DNA of 64,000 nucleotides from Paenibacillus_AB hodogayensis. Its GTDB lineage: Bacteria; Bacillota; Bacilli; Paenibacillales; NBRC-103111. The DNA lies in NCBI RefSeq assembly GCF_039536325.1, contig NZ_BAAAYO010000017.1, positions 78,188-142,187 of the forward strand, read 5' to 3'. This document shows, in pieces, positions 7,740-16,964 of this stretch. The translations under genes and the position numbers were made by a program. Position 1 is the first letter of the stretch; each line of letters begins with the position of its first letter. Below the pieces are notes generated by a model. The model worked only from the letters and a program-made list of their open reading frames with translations. It searched no databases and was not told the DNA's origin.

Positions 7740-9320
7740 GTGAAGGACAACAATAAAATAGGCTCTGAGTTGCGGGCGGATCTCGTCATAATCGGCGGGG
7801 GAACAGGAGGATGCGCGGCTGCGTTAGCTGCCTGCCGCACCGGCAAAACTGTCGTGATGACCGAGGAGACGGAATGGATCGGCGGTCAACTGACCAGCCA
7901 GGCCGTTCCGCCCGACGAGCACCGTTGGATCGAAGCGCGCGGATGCACGCGAAGCTACCGGGCATTTCGGGAGGGCGTGAGGAGCTATTACCGCACGAGA
8001 TTTCCGCTTACTGCCGATGCCCGGCTGAATCCGCTGCTTAATCCCGGCAGCGCGATTGTCAGCCCGATCAGCCACGAGCCCCGGGCGGCGCTCGCGGTGC
8101 TGCTGGAGATGCTGGCGCCCTATATCCACAGCGGCCGCTTGATCATTTTATATCACACACGCATCGAGTCGGCGGAAACGGACGGGGATGCCGTTCGGGC
8201 CGTTGCCGTTGTCGATACCGGGAGTGGGGAGCGGACCGTGCTGACTGCTCCGTATATGCTCGACGCAACCGACTGTGGAGACGTGCTGCCGCTCGCCGGC
8301 ATCGAGTATGTGACGGGAGCCGAGTCGAAGCGCGACACGGGCGAAGCGCACGCAGTGGACGGACCGGCGCGGCCGATGGATATGCAAGCCTTCACTTATT
8401 GCTATGTGCTGGATTATTGGAACGGGGAAGACCATACGATCGACAAACCGAAGGACTATGCGTTTTGGCGTTCGTACAAGGCAGACTTTTGGCCGAATGA
8501 GCTGCTGAATTGGACCGGCGTTAGGCCGGATACGCTGGAGCCGCGGCAATATGCGCTGTTTCGGGGACAAGGACTGTTTCCGCTATGGGAATACCGGCGC
8601 ATCGTGGATGCGAGACTGTTCGAGCCGGGGACGTTCGGCAGCGACATGACGGTTGTCAACTGGCCGCAAAACGATTATTGGCTCGGCTCTGTCATCGACG
8701 TTCCCGAGAAAGAGCGTCAACGGCATCTCGAGGGGGCGAAGCAGCTCAGCCTGTCGCTGCTGTACTGGATGCAGACGGAAGCGCCTCGTCCTGACGGAGG
8801 CATCGGTTACCCCGGCTTGCGCCACCGCCGGGATGCCGTAGGAACGAAGGATGGACTGGCCATGTCCCCGTACATACGGGAGTCCCGCCGCATCCGGGCG
8901 GCATTTACGGTGCTGGAGCAGCACGTCAGTGCGGCAGAGCATCCTGACGGCCGCGCCGAGCTGTTTCGGGACGCTGTCGGCATCGGCAGCTACCCGATCG
9001 ATCTGCATCCGAGCAGCGGCAACCGTCCCTATATCGACGTCCCGAGCCTGCCATTTCAAATTCCACTTGGCAGCCTGATTCCGATCCGTATGCAAAATGT
9101 AATCCCGGCCTGCAAAAACATCGGAACTACGCACATTACGAACGGCTGCTACCGGCTGCACCCGGTCGAATGGAACATTGGCGAAAGCGCGGGGCTGCTT
9201 GTCTCATACTGTCTCGACCAGGGCTGTAAACCGCGAGACGTATATGAGCAGGCGGAAATGCTGGAGGATTTTCAAAGCCGGCTTGTCGCACAGGGGATTG
9301 AGCTGGCTTGGCCTGAGTAA
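7740..9320 (+). CDS. FAD-dependent oxidoreductase (FAD_oxidored family)
   Basis: This 526-residue protein starts at GTG 7740 behind a G-rich ribosome site. The FAD-binding motif G19-x-G-x-x-G24 (VIIGGGTGGCAAALAA) is followed by the conserved EWIGGQLTSQAVPPDEH, typical of the FAD_oxidored (PF12831-like) group found beside polysaccharide-degradation genes. A dinucleotide-family ATCGDVL-like segment (DATDCGDVLPLAG) lies near residue 178, and IGxxHITNGCYRLHP near 465. No signal peptide is present, so it is cytoplasmic, perhaps oxidising a sugar or uronate released by partner enzymes. It sits 65 bp after the beta-helix gene and is followed by a terminator. The substrate is unknown. Confidence 0.85.
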   Translation: MKDNNKIGSELRADLVIIGGGTGGCAAALAACRTGKTVVMTEETEWIGGQLTSQAVPPDEHRWIEARGCTRSYRAFREGVRSYYRTRFPLTADARLNPLLNPGSAIVSPISHEPRAALAVLLEMLAPYIHSGRLIILYHTRIESAETDGDAVRAVAVVDTGSGERTVLTAPYMLDATDCGDVLPLAGIEYVTGAESKRDTGEAHAVDGPARPMDMQAFTYCYVLDYWNGEDHTIDKPKDYAFWRSYKADFWPNELLNWTGVRPDTLEPRQYALFRGQGLFPLWEYRRIVDARLFEPGTFGSDMTVVNWPQNDYWLGSVIDVPEKERQRHLEGAKQLSLSLLYWMQTEAPRPDGGIGYPGLRHRRDAVGTKDGLAMSPYIRESRRIRAAFTVLEQHVSAAEHPDGRAELFRDAVGIGSYPIDLHPSSGNRPYIDVPSLPFQIPLGSLIPIRMQNVIPACKNIGTTHITNGCYRLHPVEWNIGESAGLLVSYCLDQGCKPRDVYEQAEMLEDFQSRLVAQGIELAWPE

Positions 9321-9326
9321 ACAAAT

Positions 9327-9365
9327 CGCTTCCGGAACGGCTCATCGCCTTCGGAAGCGCTTTTT
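9327..9365 (+). terminator. Intrinsic terminator after oxidoreductase
   Basis: CGCTTCCG (9327-9334) pairs with CGGAAGCG (9352-9359) around a 17-nt loop, followed by CTTTTTC. It begins 7 bp after the stop codon. Confidence 0.85.
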
Positions 9366-9381
9366 CTTGCATATCCCTTCG

Positions 9382-9615
9382 CTATACGCCGCTGTCGGTC
9401 AGCCAGTCGCCGACGGCCGTTACGATCTCCCACTTCAGATCGGCGCGCCCGCGCAAGGTGATCGCGCTGCCGGGAGCGGAGCTGGCGATAAACGATTTGG
9501 CCCCGTCCGGCGTCAGCAGGTCGCCGCTGCCCGCCGTCTGCAGCTTCATCTGAAAAGCGGTATCGACAATAAAGGTATACTGGATCTCTGCCTTCGCAAC
9601 CGGCAGCGTCATCAA
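9382..9615 (-). pseudogene. C-terminal fragment of a beta-rich protein
   Basis: The minus strand carries about 75 residues ending at 9382 (TLPVAKAEIQYTFIVDTAF, then ITLRGRADLKWEIVTAVGDW). It resembles the small beta domains at the ends of tailspike-like proteins. The 5' part is missing and the frame enters hairpin repeat C, so the repeat marks the break. I infer a fossil, possibly of another beta-helix protein. Confidence 0.45.
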
Positions 9616-9675
9616 GTTCTTGTCAAAACTCAATGACAAGAACTTTATCCCATTCCCGAAATTGACAAGAACATT
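9611..9675 (+). repeat. Dispersed hairpin repeat, copy C
   Basis: AAGTTCTTGTCA (9614-9625), the 8-nt loop AAACTCAA and TGACAAGAACTTTATCCC (9634-9651) form the family's long hairpin with its left arm shortened. ATTCCCGAAATTGACAAGAAC follows. It separates two truncated gene fragments. Confidence 0.8.
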
Positions 9676-9715
9676 ATAATATCTTAGGAGCGGAACTATA
9701 AAATATGCTAACGTT

Positions 9716-9991
9716 ATGTCTTGGAACGGTTCCAGTGGATATGGTTACAACAATCACGAAGTATGGGTCGATTGGATTCCAATGAGCGGAGATAGCGGAG
9801 GTGTTGTATTAGCCAATTACAGGTGGGATAACAGTAAACAAAGCTGGTTATTTAGCCTAGCAGGGACAGTCACGGCGGAAATCACAATATCGGGCAGTAA
9901 CGTCATTGTTGGCGGAACTTACGGGAATTATGCTCCAGTATGGGCCACTTATCAAGATCTTAACCTATGGGCTGTTGAACTGGTCATGTAG
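9716..9991 (+). CDS. Hypothetical beta-rich fragment
   Basis: 91 residues rich in Trp, Tyr, Gly and Ser (SWNGSSGYGYNNHEVWVDW, GTVTAEITISGSNVIVGG) suggest a small beta-sandwich. There is no convincing ribosome site and no signal peptide, and repeat C lies directly upstream. It may be a 5'-truncated remnant of a secreted protein. No family is recognised. Confidence 0.35.
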   Translation: MSWNGSSGYGYNNHEVWVDWIPMSGDSGGVVLANYRWDNSKQSWLFSLAGTVTAEITISGSNVIVGGTYGNYAPVWATYQDLNLWAVELVM

Positions 9992-10034
9992 TCGGGGCGC
10001 ACTGGATCAAAAAGTAGGTCCAGTGCGCCTTATT

Positions 10035-10388
10035 TCATTTTATTGTAACTTTCTTTTTATCCGTTGTTAATTGATACGGTTCTCCATTTAAAACGGAAAT
10101 ATCAGCGATTTCTTCTACATAGTAAATTCCGGGTTCCTTAAAAATGTAACTGAACTTCTCTTCTATGGTTCCGCTGGCTTCCACGGTAGTATCTTTCATA
10201 ACAGATGGTCGTTTAGATGTATTTGGTTGCTTTCCATTAATGTCAAACACCAAAAATTTAAATACTGTAATGCCATGTTGAATCACGTGAGTTTGGTCAG
10301 TTATATTTTTAATCACTGCTACCACGGACAATTCTTCGTTTATGCCGATAGTATCCGCTGATTCGATTTTTACAGAAAACGGAAACTG
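10035..10388 (-). pseudogene. C-terminal fragment with Ig-like strands
   Basis: The minus frame is open from just after a TAG (10389-10391) to the stop at 10035. It encodes FSVKIESADTIGINEELSVV, then VIKNITDQTHVIQHG and GIYYVEEIADISV, a pattern of Ig-like beta strands. No start codon or ribosome site lies at the upstream end, so the 5' part is lost. A start at 10331 is possible but unsupported. Confidence 0.45.
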
Positions 10389-11265
10389 CTAGTTGTTCTA
10401 GGCGAAGGTGCCGAAATTCGACTCCTTCAATAAAATCTATAAGGATTACTTTAGTCAACCATATCCCGCAAGAACGATATTCCCTGCAAATATGGGTCCA
10501 GTTATGGTGCAAATGGACGCAATAGCTATTATTTCGTAGTTATTTTCTTTGCAGCGATAAACTAACGGAGACGATAGCTCAATCGTTACACTACGGCAGC
10601 CGGCCAAAATGTTCGGCTGCCGTTGTTGCGCTAACGGGCAGTACCTATTAACACGAACGCTCGCTGTTCCGCTGAATTGGACTTCCGACTCGTTCGTTTC
10701 CACGTATCCTTGTACCGGCTCGTCGAAGTGGAGTCGGCTTAACCACCAGCATTTCCGATAACGGGGACATTTTCGGCAAAGAACGCTGTGTGAGCGACAC
10801 AAGGACGCCACAGATCTTTTTGATCAAACGGTGACCGCTGGGCTATCCAATTTGCCAAACATGCTCAGGACGAAGAGTTCAGCGATCACACAAGATAACA
10901 ATTACAGCAAGGTTCGCCTGGAAAACGGACAATGGAAGGTAGGAATCAAAATCGATGAAATGGTACCCTATTAGAGGGTTCAAAAAAAGTGAAAATTGAA
11001 AAAAACAAGTTAAGGGGGAGCAGCATGTTAAAACGTTCAATTGGTTTGTTCTGCCGAATTGCTTTGCAAGGGGAGAAGCGGCGGGTACGGCAGTGGCTTT
11101 TTTGACCGGGCAGGGGAAATCGTTCAGCCAGAGAGGGCGGGCGGCAAGTGCGAATGGCGGCCCGTGATTCGTTTACGGGTTTATGTGATTATGTGAGCAT
11201 GTAATGGATCGATTTTAGATGGGGGAAAGCCGCGTTGATAATAAGTACAGAGAGGATGAACTGTT
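10389..11265. other. Degenerate intergenic region before first SBP
   Basis: Apart from the fragment at 10801-10974, no intact gene is seen. At 11024 a short frame (MLKRSIGLFCRIALQGEKR) follows AAGGGGGAGCAGC, has a real ribosome site and stops after 27 codons. It may be the ruined start of an older gene. The SBP ribosome site lies near 11250-11256. Confidence 0.4.
10801..10974 (+). pseudogene. C-terminal fragment, unknown family
   Basis: A frame ending at 10974 reads DLFDQTVTAGLSNLPNML, then SKVRLENGQWKVGIKIDEM. The composition looks like genuine protein but the upstream part breaks down into stops. The family is not recognised. Confidence 0.35.
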
Positions 11266-12594
11266 TTGGATAGAAAGAGAATGTTGAAGTTGTTAATGCT
11301 TACGACAGCGGGAGTCGGTATTTTGGCCGGGTGCGGCGGGGGGCAAGACGGCAAATCCGGTCAAGCCGGGGAGTCGGCGGCGAAGGCTTGGGAAAAACCG
11401 AAGGAGCCTGTTACTATTAGCTTCTATTTGCCGTACGCAGGTGATACGGCTACGTTCATGGAGCAGTATGGCAATTCGATCGCCAAGAAATTTCCGCATG
11501 TTAATTTAAAAGTCATCAATTCCCCGGATACGAACGTGGCGGGCAATCTGTCCAACTTGCTCGCTTCGCAAGAGCCGATCGATATTTTCCTGAATGGTGA
11601 TACGAACCATTACCGATACATTACGCCGTTTAAGTTTCAGTACGACATGACGGACATGATCAAGAGAAGCGGCTATGATCTGAATCGTCTCGAGCCTAGT
11701 ACGCTAGAGGCTGTGAAAGCCCTCTCACCGAATGACGAAATTTATGCTTTGCCTTTGCGGATGAATGTAATGTCCCTTTTGTATAATAAAGACATTTTCG
11801 ATAAATTCGCTGTTCCTTATCCAACGGACGGAATGACATGGGACCAAGCTTACGAGCTTGCGAAGCGAGTCACTCGGAAAGACGGAGAAACGCAGTATAG
11901 AGGCTTTATTACGCAGTCTTACAGCATCGCTTGGCAGAACCAAATGTCTCTCGGATTTGCCGATCCAAAAACGGATAAGCCGTTATTTTCTTCCGATGAG
12001 CGTTGGTCGCAGTATGTCAAAAATATTAACCGTTTCTACGAAATTCCAGGCAATGCCTTGTTGGAAAGCAGCTTCGGCGGAATCAACAACCTGTTCTATA
12101 CTTCAAAAGTAGCGGCTATGTATGCCGCCTCGATTCCCGGAACACCGCAACAAGTGAATTGGGATTTGGTCACCTTGCCGGAATTCGGCAATCTTCGCGG
12201 TATCGGTTCGCAGGCTTCGCTGAACTTGGCTTATATACCAAGCATCAGTAAACATAAGGAGCAAGCTTTTGAAATCATCGCTTACATGACCAGCGACGAA
12301 TATCAAACCGAGAGTGCCAAAAAAGCGCTGGGACTGCCGGTCATCAAAACGCAATCGGCAAAAGAAGCTTTCGGGCAAGACAATCCGAATCTGGCAGGGA
12401 AAAACCTGAAGGCCTTGACGAAAAACAAACCGGCTGCCCCATTCCAGCAATCGCCTTATCAAGCGATTACGAACAACCAGCTTGAAAAGCTCTGGTATCA
12501 ACTCGGCAAAGGCGAGCTTGACATTAATACAACTTTGCGGATGGCTGATGAAAATGCCGTGAAGGAGATTGAGAAGCTGAAATCCGGTCAGTAA
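11266..12594 (+). CDS. Extracellular solute-binding lipoprotein (family 1), SBP1
   Basis: 442 residues from a TTG at 11266 with GAGGATG upstream. It has a lipoprotein signal with lipobox LAGC (Cys23) and a Gly/Ser linker, so it is anchored outside the membrane. The body is a family 1 (sugar-type) binding protein: VTISFYLPYAGDTATF opens the first lobe, LLYNKDIFDKFAVPYPTDGM is the hinge segment and SISKHKEQAFEIIAYMTSDE the C-terminal helix. No permease or ATPase gene is nearby, so the transporter must be elsewhere or the protein works only as a surface glycan binder. SBP2, SBP3 and SBP4 in this window share the same hinge and C-terminal motifs. A 129-bp fossil of another SBP follows 57 bp downstream. 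Confidence 0.92.
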   Translation: MDRKRMLKLLMLTTAGVGILAGCGGGQDGKSGQAGESAAKAWEKPKEPVTISFYLPYAGDTATFMEQYGNSIAKKFPHVNLKVINSPDTNVAGNLSNLLASQEPIDIFLNGDTNHYRYITPFKFQYDMTDMIKRSGYDLNRLEPSTLEAVKALSPNDEIYALPLRMNVMSLLYNKDIFDKFAVPYPTDGMTWDQAYELAKRVTRKDGETQYRGFITQSYSIAWQNQMSLGFADPKTDKPLFSSDERWSQYVKNINRFYEIPGNALLESSFGGINNLFYTSKVAAMYAASIPGTPQQVNWDLVTLPEFGNLRGIGSQASLNLAYIPSISKHKEQAFEIIAYMTSDEYQTESAKKALGLPVIKTQSAKEAFGQDNPNLAGKNLKALTKNKPAAPFQQSPYQAITNNQLEKLWYQLGKGELDINTTLRMADENAVKEIEKLKSGQ

Positions 12595-12609
12595 TATCCA
12601 AACTTGGTT

Positions 12610-12650
12610 GTGGTTCCTTTTATTTTTATATTTGGGAACCACTAATTTGT
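12610..12650 (+). terminator. Possible weak terminator after SBP1
   Basis: GTGGTTCC and GGAACCAC form an 8-bp stem around an AT-rich loop of about 17-20 nt, shortly after the SBP1 stop. There is no long T-run after it, so efficiency is doubtful. Confidence 0.35.
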
Positions 12651-12651
12651 C

Positions 12652-12780
12652 CAATTGTTTATCGATGAAATCATCGAAGCCGGCCGTTCCGGCGCTTTGT
12701 ACGATTTGCCGGTTCCGCCGTATTTTCTGCAAGCGCTTTATTAATCTATAACAACCGATTTTATCGAATTTGGACTGTCA
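12652..12780 (+). pseudogene. SBP fossil (internal segment)
   Basis: The plus strand reads FIDEIIEAGRSGALYDLPVP and PPYFLQALY, which aligns with SBP4 FIKELVEAGRTGALYGLPYP and PPYFPMVLTYN. The frame then shifts (LIYNNRFYRIW, compare the usual YNKGLFDKFG). Only this segment remains. It marks a lost SBP gene between SBP1 and the propeller protein. Confidence 0.75.
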
Positions 12781-12890
12781 CGGATTTGACACCCCGTACG
12801 CAATCCGCAACGTTCGCCGCTGCCGTGAATATCCAGCACTTGCACTCGGGGCCGACCAACCAATCTTCCAAAGAAACGGGGTATTGAGAA

Positions 12891-15800
12891 TTGAAAGGAA
12901 AAAGGAAACCGTCGTTAGCGCTTCTGCTGTCATTCATCGTCTTCTTATCCGCCGCAACGTGGATCGCCCCGCTGCCGGCCTATGCCGCGATCGCCAATCT
13001 GACCTTGGCTAATCCGGGCTTCGAGCAGCCGCTTGTAAACGGCAAAATACCGGGATGGACTTCCTTTTTCGACGAAACGGGAACCGACTTCCGCTACGAA
13101 TGGACAGACACGAAGAGCGCATCCGGCTCGTACAGCTTGAAAATAGCGGATTCCCGCCGAGACAAATCGGTCGCCGTCATTAGCGATCGGCTGAACGTCG
13201 TCCCCGGAGTCGCTTATACGGGCAGAGCGAAGATGCTGCTCGAGTACGGAAGCACCGCCAGCTTGAACTTGCGCTTCTATGATGCAAGCGACAAGCAGAT
13301 CGCCGAGGCGCCGGTTCACAACGAAACGTCCAACGGCTTTCCGATCAATCAGTGGAAGGAAACTTCGACACCCGCACTCGTCGCTCCCTCGAACGCCAAG
13401 TACGCCAAATTGATGGCGTACACGACGACCTACGCGATCGGCGTCGCCTATTACGACGATATGTCCATTACATACGAAATCAACGATATGCCGGCCGTGC
13501 TGGGACTTGTCGGCCCTTCGTCGGTTGTGCCGGGCCAGTCGCTCTCCGTTATGCTGCGCGCAACGGAAGTGAACAATCTCGCGAAAGCGAGCGCCCATCT
13601 GTTCTATGACCGGCAGAAGCTGCGATTCGCGGAAGTACAGGCGGCCGGTGCTTTCGCCAATGCGGGCGCTTCCGTCAATCCATCCGTGCTGGACGGTGCG
13701 CTCGTAATCGATGCCGTTCAACCGGCTGACGTGAAGCTGAATGCCGACACGGATATCGCCGTAGTCCGGTTCGAAGTGATCGGCGACAGCGGCGACACGT
13801 GGATCGGAATCGGCAAGGAGTCCGTCCTTAACGACACCCATCCGGTTGCGCGGGACCGGGTTTCCCTCATGACGATCGGCACCGGGCATTGGCCCGCCTT
13901 GTCCGATAAAGTGTTCGGCGCTCCGGAGAACCTTGGCGCTCCGATCGCGGATACGATCGGGCTCTTCGACGGAACCGCCGGCAAGGAAGACGGCCACAAC
14001 GTCATGTACACGACCGTCAAAGGCATTCCGCAAATGTTCCATATAATCGATATCGACGACTACAAGCTGGTTCGCAGCATTCCGCTCGACGATGCGGGGG
14101 ACGTTTGGAGCCATCGGGTCGCTCCGGACGGAACGGTCTATATCGCCGCCGGCGGACAACTGTGGGCTTATTCGCCCGTTACGAAGCAGGCGCGCAAAGC
14201 ATTCACCTTTCCCGAGGAGAATGTGTTCTGGGCGATCGATATCGATGCGGCGGGGAAGGTGTACATCGCCACGGGACCGGGCGGCAAAGTGCTCCACTAC
14301 GATCCCGTCACGCAGCAGGGAAGAGACTACGGCAGACTGATGGGCTTGATCGGCCAAGAATACGCCAGATCGATCGCCTACAGCAACGGCTACGTGTACG
14401 TCGGCACATCGCTTGCCAAAATCTATAAGCTGAACGTGGACACCGGCGAGAAGGTCGAGATCGGCGCTTCCTTGAATGAAGCGGGATACTGCTACGATAT
14501 GGACGTCGTCGACGACAAATTCGTCATCGCCCGGTTCGACACGTCCCAGAAACGGTACATTTACAACATCGAAACCGGCCAGTGGCTCGACCTCGTCATC
14601 GAGAACAGCTCTTCCGGATTGCACATCGCCAAGCAGTCGCTGAACGGCAAAGTCTATTTTCCGGCCGACAAAAAAATCAAAACGTTCGACGTCAACACGC
14701 ATGCAATCGAGGATTCCGGTATGTGGTTCAGCACCGCGTTCCGGGGTGCGGATTGGGTCGAGGTCGACGATCCGGATTTGCCCGGCAAAAGCATAGCGAG
14801 CATGGACTTCAGCGGGGGCGTTCATTTCTTCAACCCGCAGACTACCAAGGTAAAGTCTTATCCGAACCTGCTGCCTCCTTCGCCGTCCATTACCCATACT
14901 TTCGAAAAAGGACCGAACGGCAAAATTTACATTTCGGGGATACAGGCGTCAAGAGCGGCCGAATATGACGTCTACACCGGGCAAACGAAGCTGCTCAGCA
15001 TGGGACAGGCGGGGAGCATTACGCCTTACGGGGGCAAAATGTATTTCGGCTCTTACCCGAAAGCACTGTTCCGGGTTTACGATCCGGCCGTCGAGCCGAG
15101 CGGCACGAATCCGAGAACGTTGTTCAATTTCGGCGATGAGCAGGACCGGCCGGGCCAAAGTGTCGTCGGCGGCAATAAAATTTATATCGGTTCGATTCCC
15201 GACTACGGGCAGCTTGGCGGGGCCATTACCGTCTACGATCCTGCAGTAACCGATCCGGCCCAGTCTTACAAGGTCAACCGGAACATCGTTCAGGATCAAA
15301 GTATGATCTCGCTCGCATACAAGGACGGCAAAATTTACGGATCGACATCGATCAACGGAGGACTCAGCTCCCAGCCGACGACCGAAGAAGCGAAGCTGTT
15401 CGTATGGGACGCGGCAACGGCTCGGAAAGTAACGGAATTCAAACTGGATATTCCGGGACTGAATAAACCGCCGGCGATCGGGGGATTGAGCATCGGGCCG
15501 GACGGCTTGCTGTGGGGCGGCGTGAACGGCTACATTTTCGCGATCGAACCGGGCAATCTGAAAGTGATCAAATCGAAAAACGTATTCCCGCAGGACGGCA
15601 GCTGGGGGCAATGGGGCTCCTACAAAACCGAATGGACGGAGGACGGCCTCCTGTATGCGGTGCTCGGCCGCCGGCTGGCGGTTATCGATCCGATTACGCT
15701 GGAATCCCGCTATTTCGGCGATTCCGAGGCATTCGCGCTCGGCGAAGACGGCAACCTGTATTATTCGCCCTATGGGAATAAAACGCTCATGCACAAAATT

Positions 15801-16577
15801 ACGGTTCGCAATGCGGACTCCGAAACTCCCCGCTCCGAAGCGGTCATAACGCCGCAGCCGAACGAATACGGCTGGCTGAACACGGACGCAGTCGTCCGGA
15901 TTACGGCGACGGACGGAACGGCAGGCAGCGGAGTGGTGAGTGTAACGTATTCCACATACGGAGTTCAGCCCCTCGCTCCTGTTACGGTACGAGGCCATGC
16001 AGCCGCAATCGCTATTACGACCGAGGGAGTTACAACCGTTACTTACGGGGCGACGGACCTCGCGGGCAATGCAGAGCCGGCGCATACTTTGGCAATACGG
16101 CTGGATAAGACGGCCCCGCAAATCCGTTCTGCTGGGGCAGGCACATACACGGTTGACCAAGTAGCGTCGATTAGCTGTACGGCGACGGATTTCGGTTCGG
16201 GTCTCGCTGCCGATCCTTGTACGGCGCCCTTGATGCAGCAGCCCGTCTATATGCTTGACCCGGGTGTCCACAAGCTGAACGTGCAAGCGAAAGATAAAGC
16301 CGGCAATACGGCATCCGCCGAATTCGCCTTTACCGTCGCCGTTACATACGACAGCGTGTGCAAGCTGGCCGAGCAGTTTTCCTCCTCGCACCTTGATTGG
16401 GTCGAGAAATCGCTGTGCGCCCAGCTGAAGGTCGCGCAGAAAGCACAGGAAAACGGAAACGAGAACGCGAAGAAAGCCGTAATGAAAGCGTTCGCGCTTG
16501 AAGTGAAGGCGCTTGCCGGGAAGGCGTTCACGCAGGAGAAGGCGGATATTTTGATCCGGCTGGCAGGGTATTTGTAA
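12891..16577 (+). CDS. Secreted multidomain surface protein: CBM-like, cohesin-like, beta-propeller, Ig-like
   Basis: 1228 residues from a TTG at 12891. The ribosome site is weak. A Sec signal peptide ends near AYA (about residue 33). Domains: a carbohydrate-binding jelly roll (about 36-195; LANPGFEQPLVNGKIPGW at the start, YYDDMSI at the end); a cohesin-like domain (about 205-320; VVPGQSLSVMLRATEVNNLA, FYDRQKLRFAEVQ); a long run of beta-propeller blades (about 340-970) with repeats such as GPGGKVLHYDPVTQ and GPNGKIYISG; an Ig-like or sugar-binding region (about 985-1140; TDGTAGSGVVSVTYS); and a C-terminal helical segment (about 1150-1228; VCKLAEQFSSSHLDWVEKSL). No sortase or SLH motif is visible. 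It probably binds glycans at the surface; no catalytic residues are identified. It follows SBP1. Confidence 0.8.
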   Translation: MKGKRKPSLALLLSFIVFLSAATWIAPLPAYAAIANLTLANPGFEQPLVNGKIPGWTSFFDETGTDFRYEWTDTKSASGSYSLKIADSRRDKSVAVISDRLNVVPGVAYTGRAKMLLEYGSTASLNLRFYDASDKQIAEAPVHNETSNGFPINQWKETSTPALVAPSNAKYAKLMAYTTTYAIGVAYYDDMSITYEINDMPAVLGLVGPSSVVPGQSLSVMLRATEVNNLAKASAHLFYDRQKLRFAEVQAAGAFANAGASVNPSVLDGALVIDAVQPADVKLNADTDIAVVRFEVIGDSGDTWIGIGKESVLNDTHPVARDRVSLMTIGTGHWPALSDKVFGAPENLGAPIADTIGLFDGTAGKEDGHNVMYTTVKGIPQMFHIIDIDDYKLVRSIPLDDAGDVWSHRVAPDGTVYIAAGGQLWAYSPVTKQARKAFTFPEENVFWAIDIDAAGKVYIATGPGGKVLHYDPVTQQGRDYGRLMGLIGQEYARSIAYSNGYVYVGTSLAKIYKLNVDTGEKVEIGASLNEAGYCYDMDVVDDKFVIARFDTSQKRYIYNIETGQWLDLVIENSSSGLHIAKQSLNGKVYFPADKKIKTFDVNTHAIEDSGMWFSTAFRGADWVEVDDPDLPGKSIASMDFSGGVHFFNPQTTKVKSYPNLLPPSPSITHTFEKGPNGKIYISGIQASRAAEYDVYTGQTKLLSMGQAGSITPYGGKMYFGSYPKALFRVYDPAVEPSGTNPRTLFNFGDEQDRPGQSVVGGNKIYIGSIPDYGQLGGAITVYDPAVTDPAQSYKVNRNIVQDQSMISLAYKDGKIYGSTSINGGLSSQPTTEEAKLFVWDAATARKVTEFKLDIPGLNKPPAIGGLSIGPDGLLWGGVNGYIFAIEPGNLKVIKSKNVFPQDGSWGQWGSYKTEWTEDGLLYAVLGRRLAVIDPITLESRYFGDSEAFALGEDGNLYYSPYGNKTLMHKITVRNADSETPRSEAVITPQPNEYGWLNTDAVVRITATDGTAGSGVVSVTYSTYGVQPLAPVTVRGHAAAIAITTEGVTTVTYGATDLAGNAEPAHTLAIRLDKTAPQIRSAGAGTYTVDQVASISCTATDFGSGLAADPCTAPLMQQPVYMLDPGVHKLNVQAKDKAGNTASAEFAFTVAVTYDSVCKLAEQFSSSHLDWVEKSLCAQLKVAQKAQENGNENAKKAVMKAFALEVKALAGKAFTQEKADILIRLAGYL

Positions 16578-16601
16578 CGGAGCGGTAAACAAATCGAAGA
16601 G

Positions 16602-16637
16602 AAAAAGGCCGGTTGTTTCCAATCCGGCCCTTTTCCT
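16602..16637 (+). terminator. Intrinsic terminator after propeller gene
   Basis: AAAAAGGCCGG and CCGGCCCTTTT form a stem with one bulge around TTGTTTCCAAT, 25 bp after the stop codon, followed by T-rich sequence. Confidence 0.8.
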
Positions 16638-16813
16638 GTCCATACCGATTTATTTAGGAGTATTGTTTTATCACGGAAAGACGGTCACGACTTCGTCCAA
16701 TGGTTCTGAGGATCGTTGTTATGTTTGCATGAAACACTCGGACGGGAGCTACTTTTGGAACCAATTTGCCGGACCCACTTGAACGGACATGGAATCCTTG
16801 ATTGGGCTCATTG

Positions 16814-16859
16814 AAAAAGCGTGTGTCGCAGCCGTATTCGGCTAAGCATACGCTTTTTT
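16814..16859. terminator. Hairpin with A- and T-runs before AraC gene
   Basis: AAAAAGCGTGTG pairs with CATACGCTTTTTT and encloses a second stem, AGCCG/CGGCT. It looks like a bidirectional terminator insulating the AraC gene. The 16638-16813 stretch before it holds nothing recognisable. Confidence 0.65.
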
Positions 16860-16964
16860 GATTGCTTCCGGCAAGAACCTGATATAATAAATCTATAGAC
16901 GGCTTCGCTTGTGAATTTCTGAAAACGCTTTATCCAAATGCAGTATTGAACGAGGAGGATGCGC

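Noticed and set aside
9600..9680. CRISPR array formed by the repeated TGACAAGAAC units
   Set aside because: The units are hairpins in different orientations at different loci, with no regular spacing, spacers or cas genes.
12945..16643. Two very long minus-strand frames (650 and 564 codons) opposite the propeller gene
   Set aside because: They are antisense to a gene with clear domains and a signal peptide, have Arg/Asp-heavy low-complexity content and no ribosome sites. They are shadows of GC-rich codon use.
16919..16933. TGAAAACGCTTTATC as a cre site before the AraC gene
   Set aside because: Two mismatches to the consensus and no palindromic centre comparable to the 5715 site.
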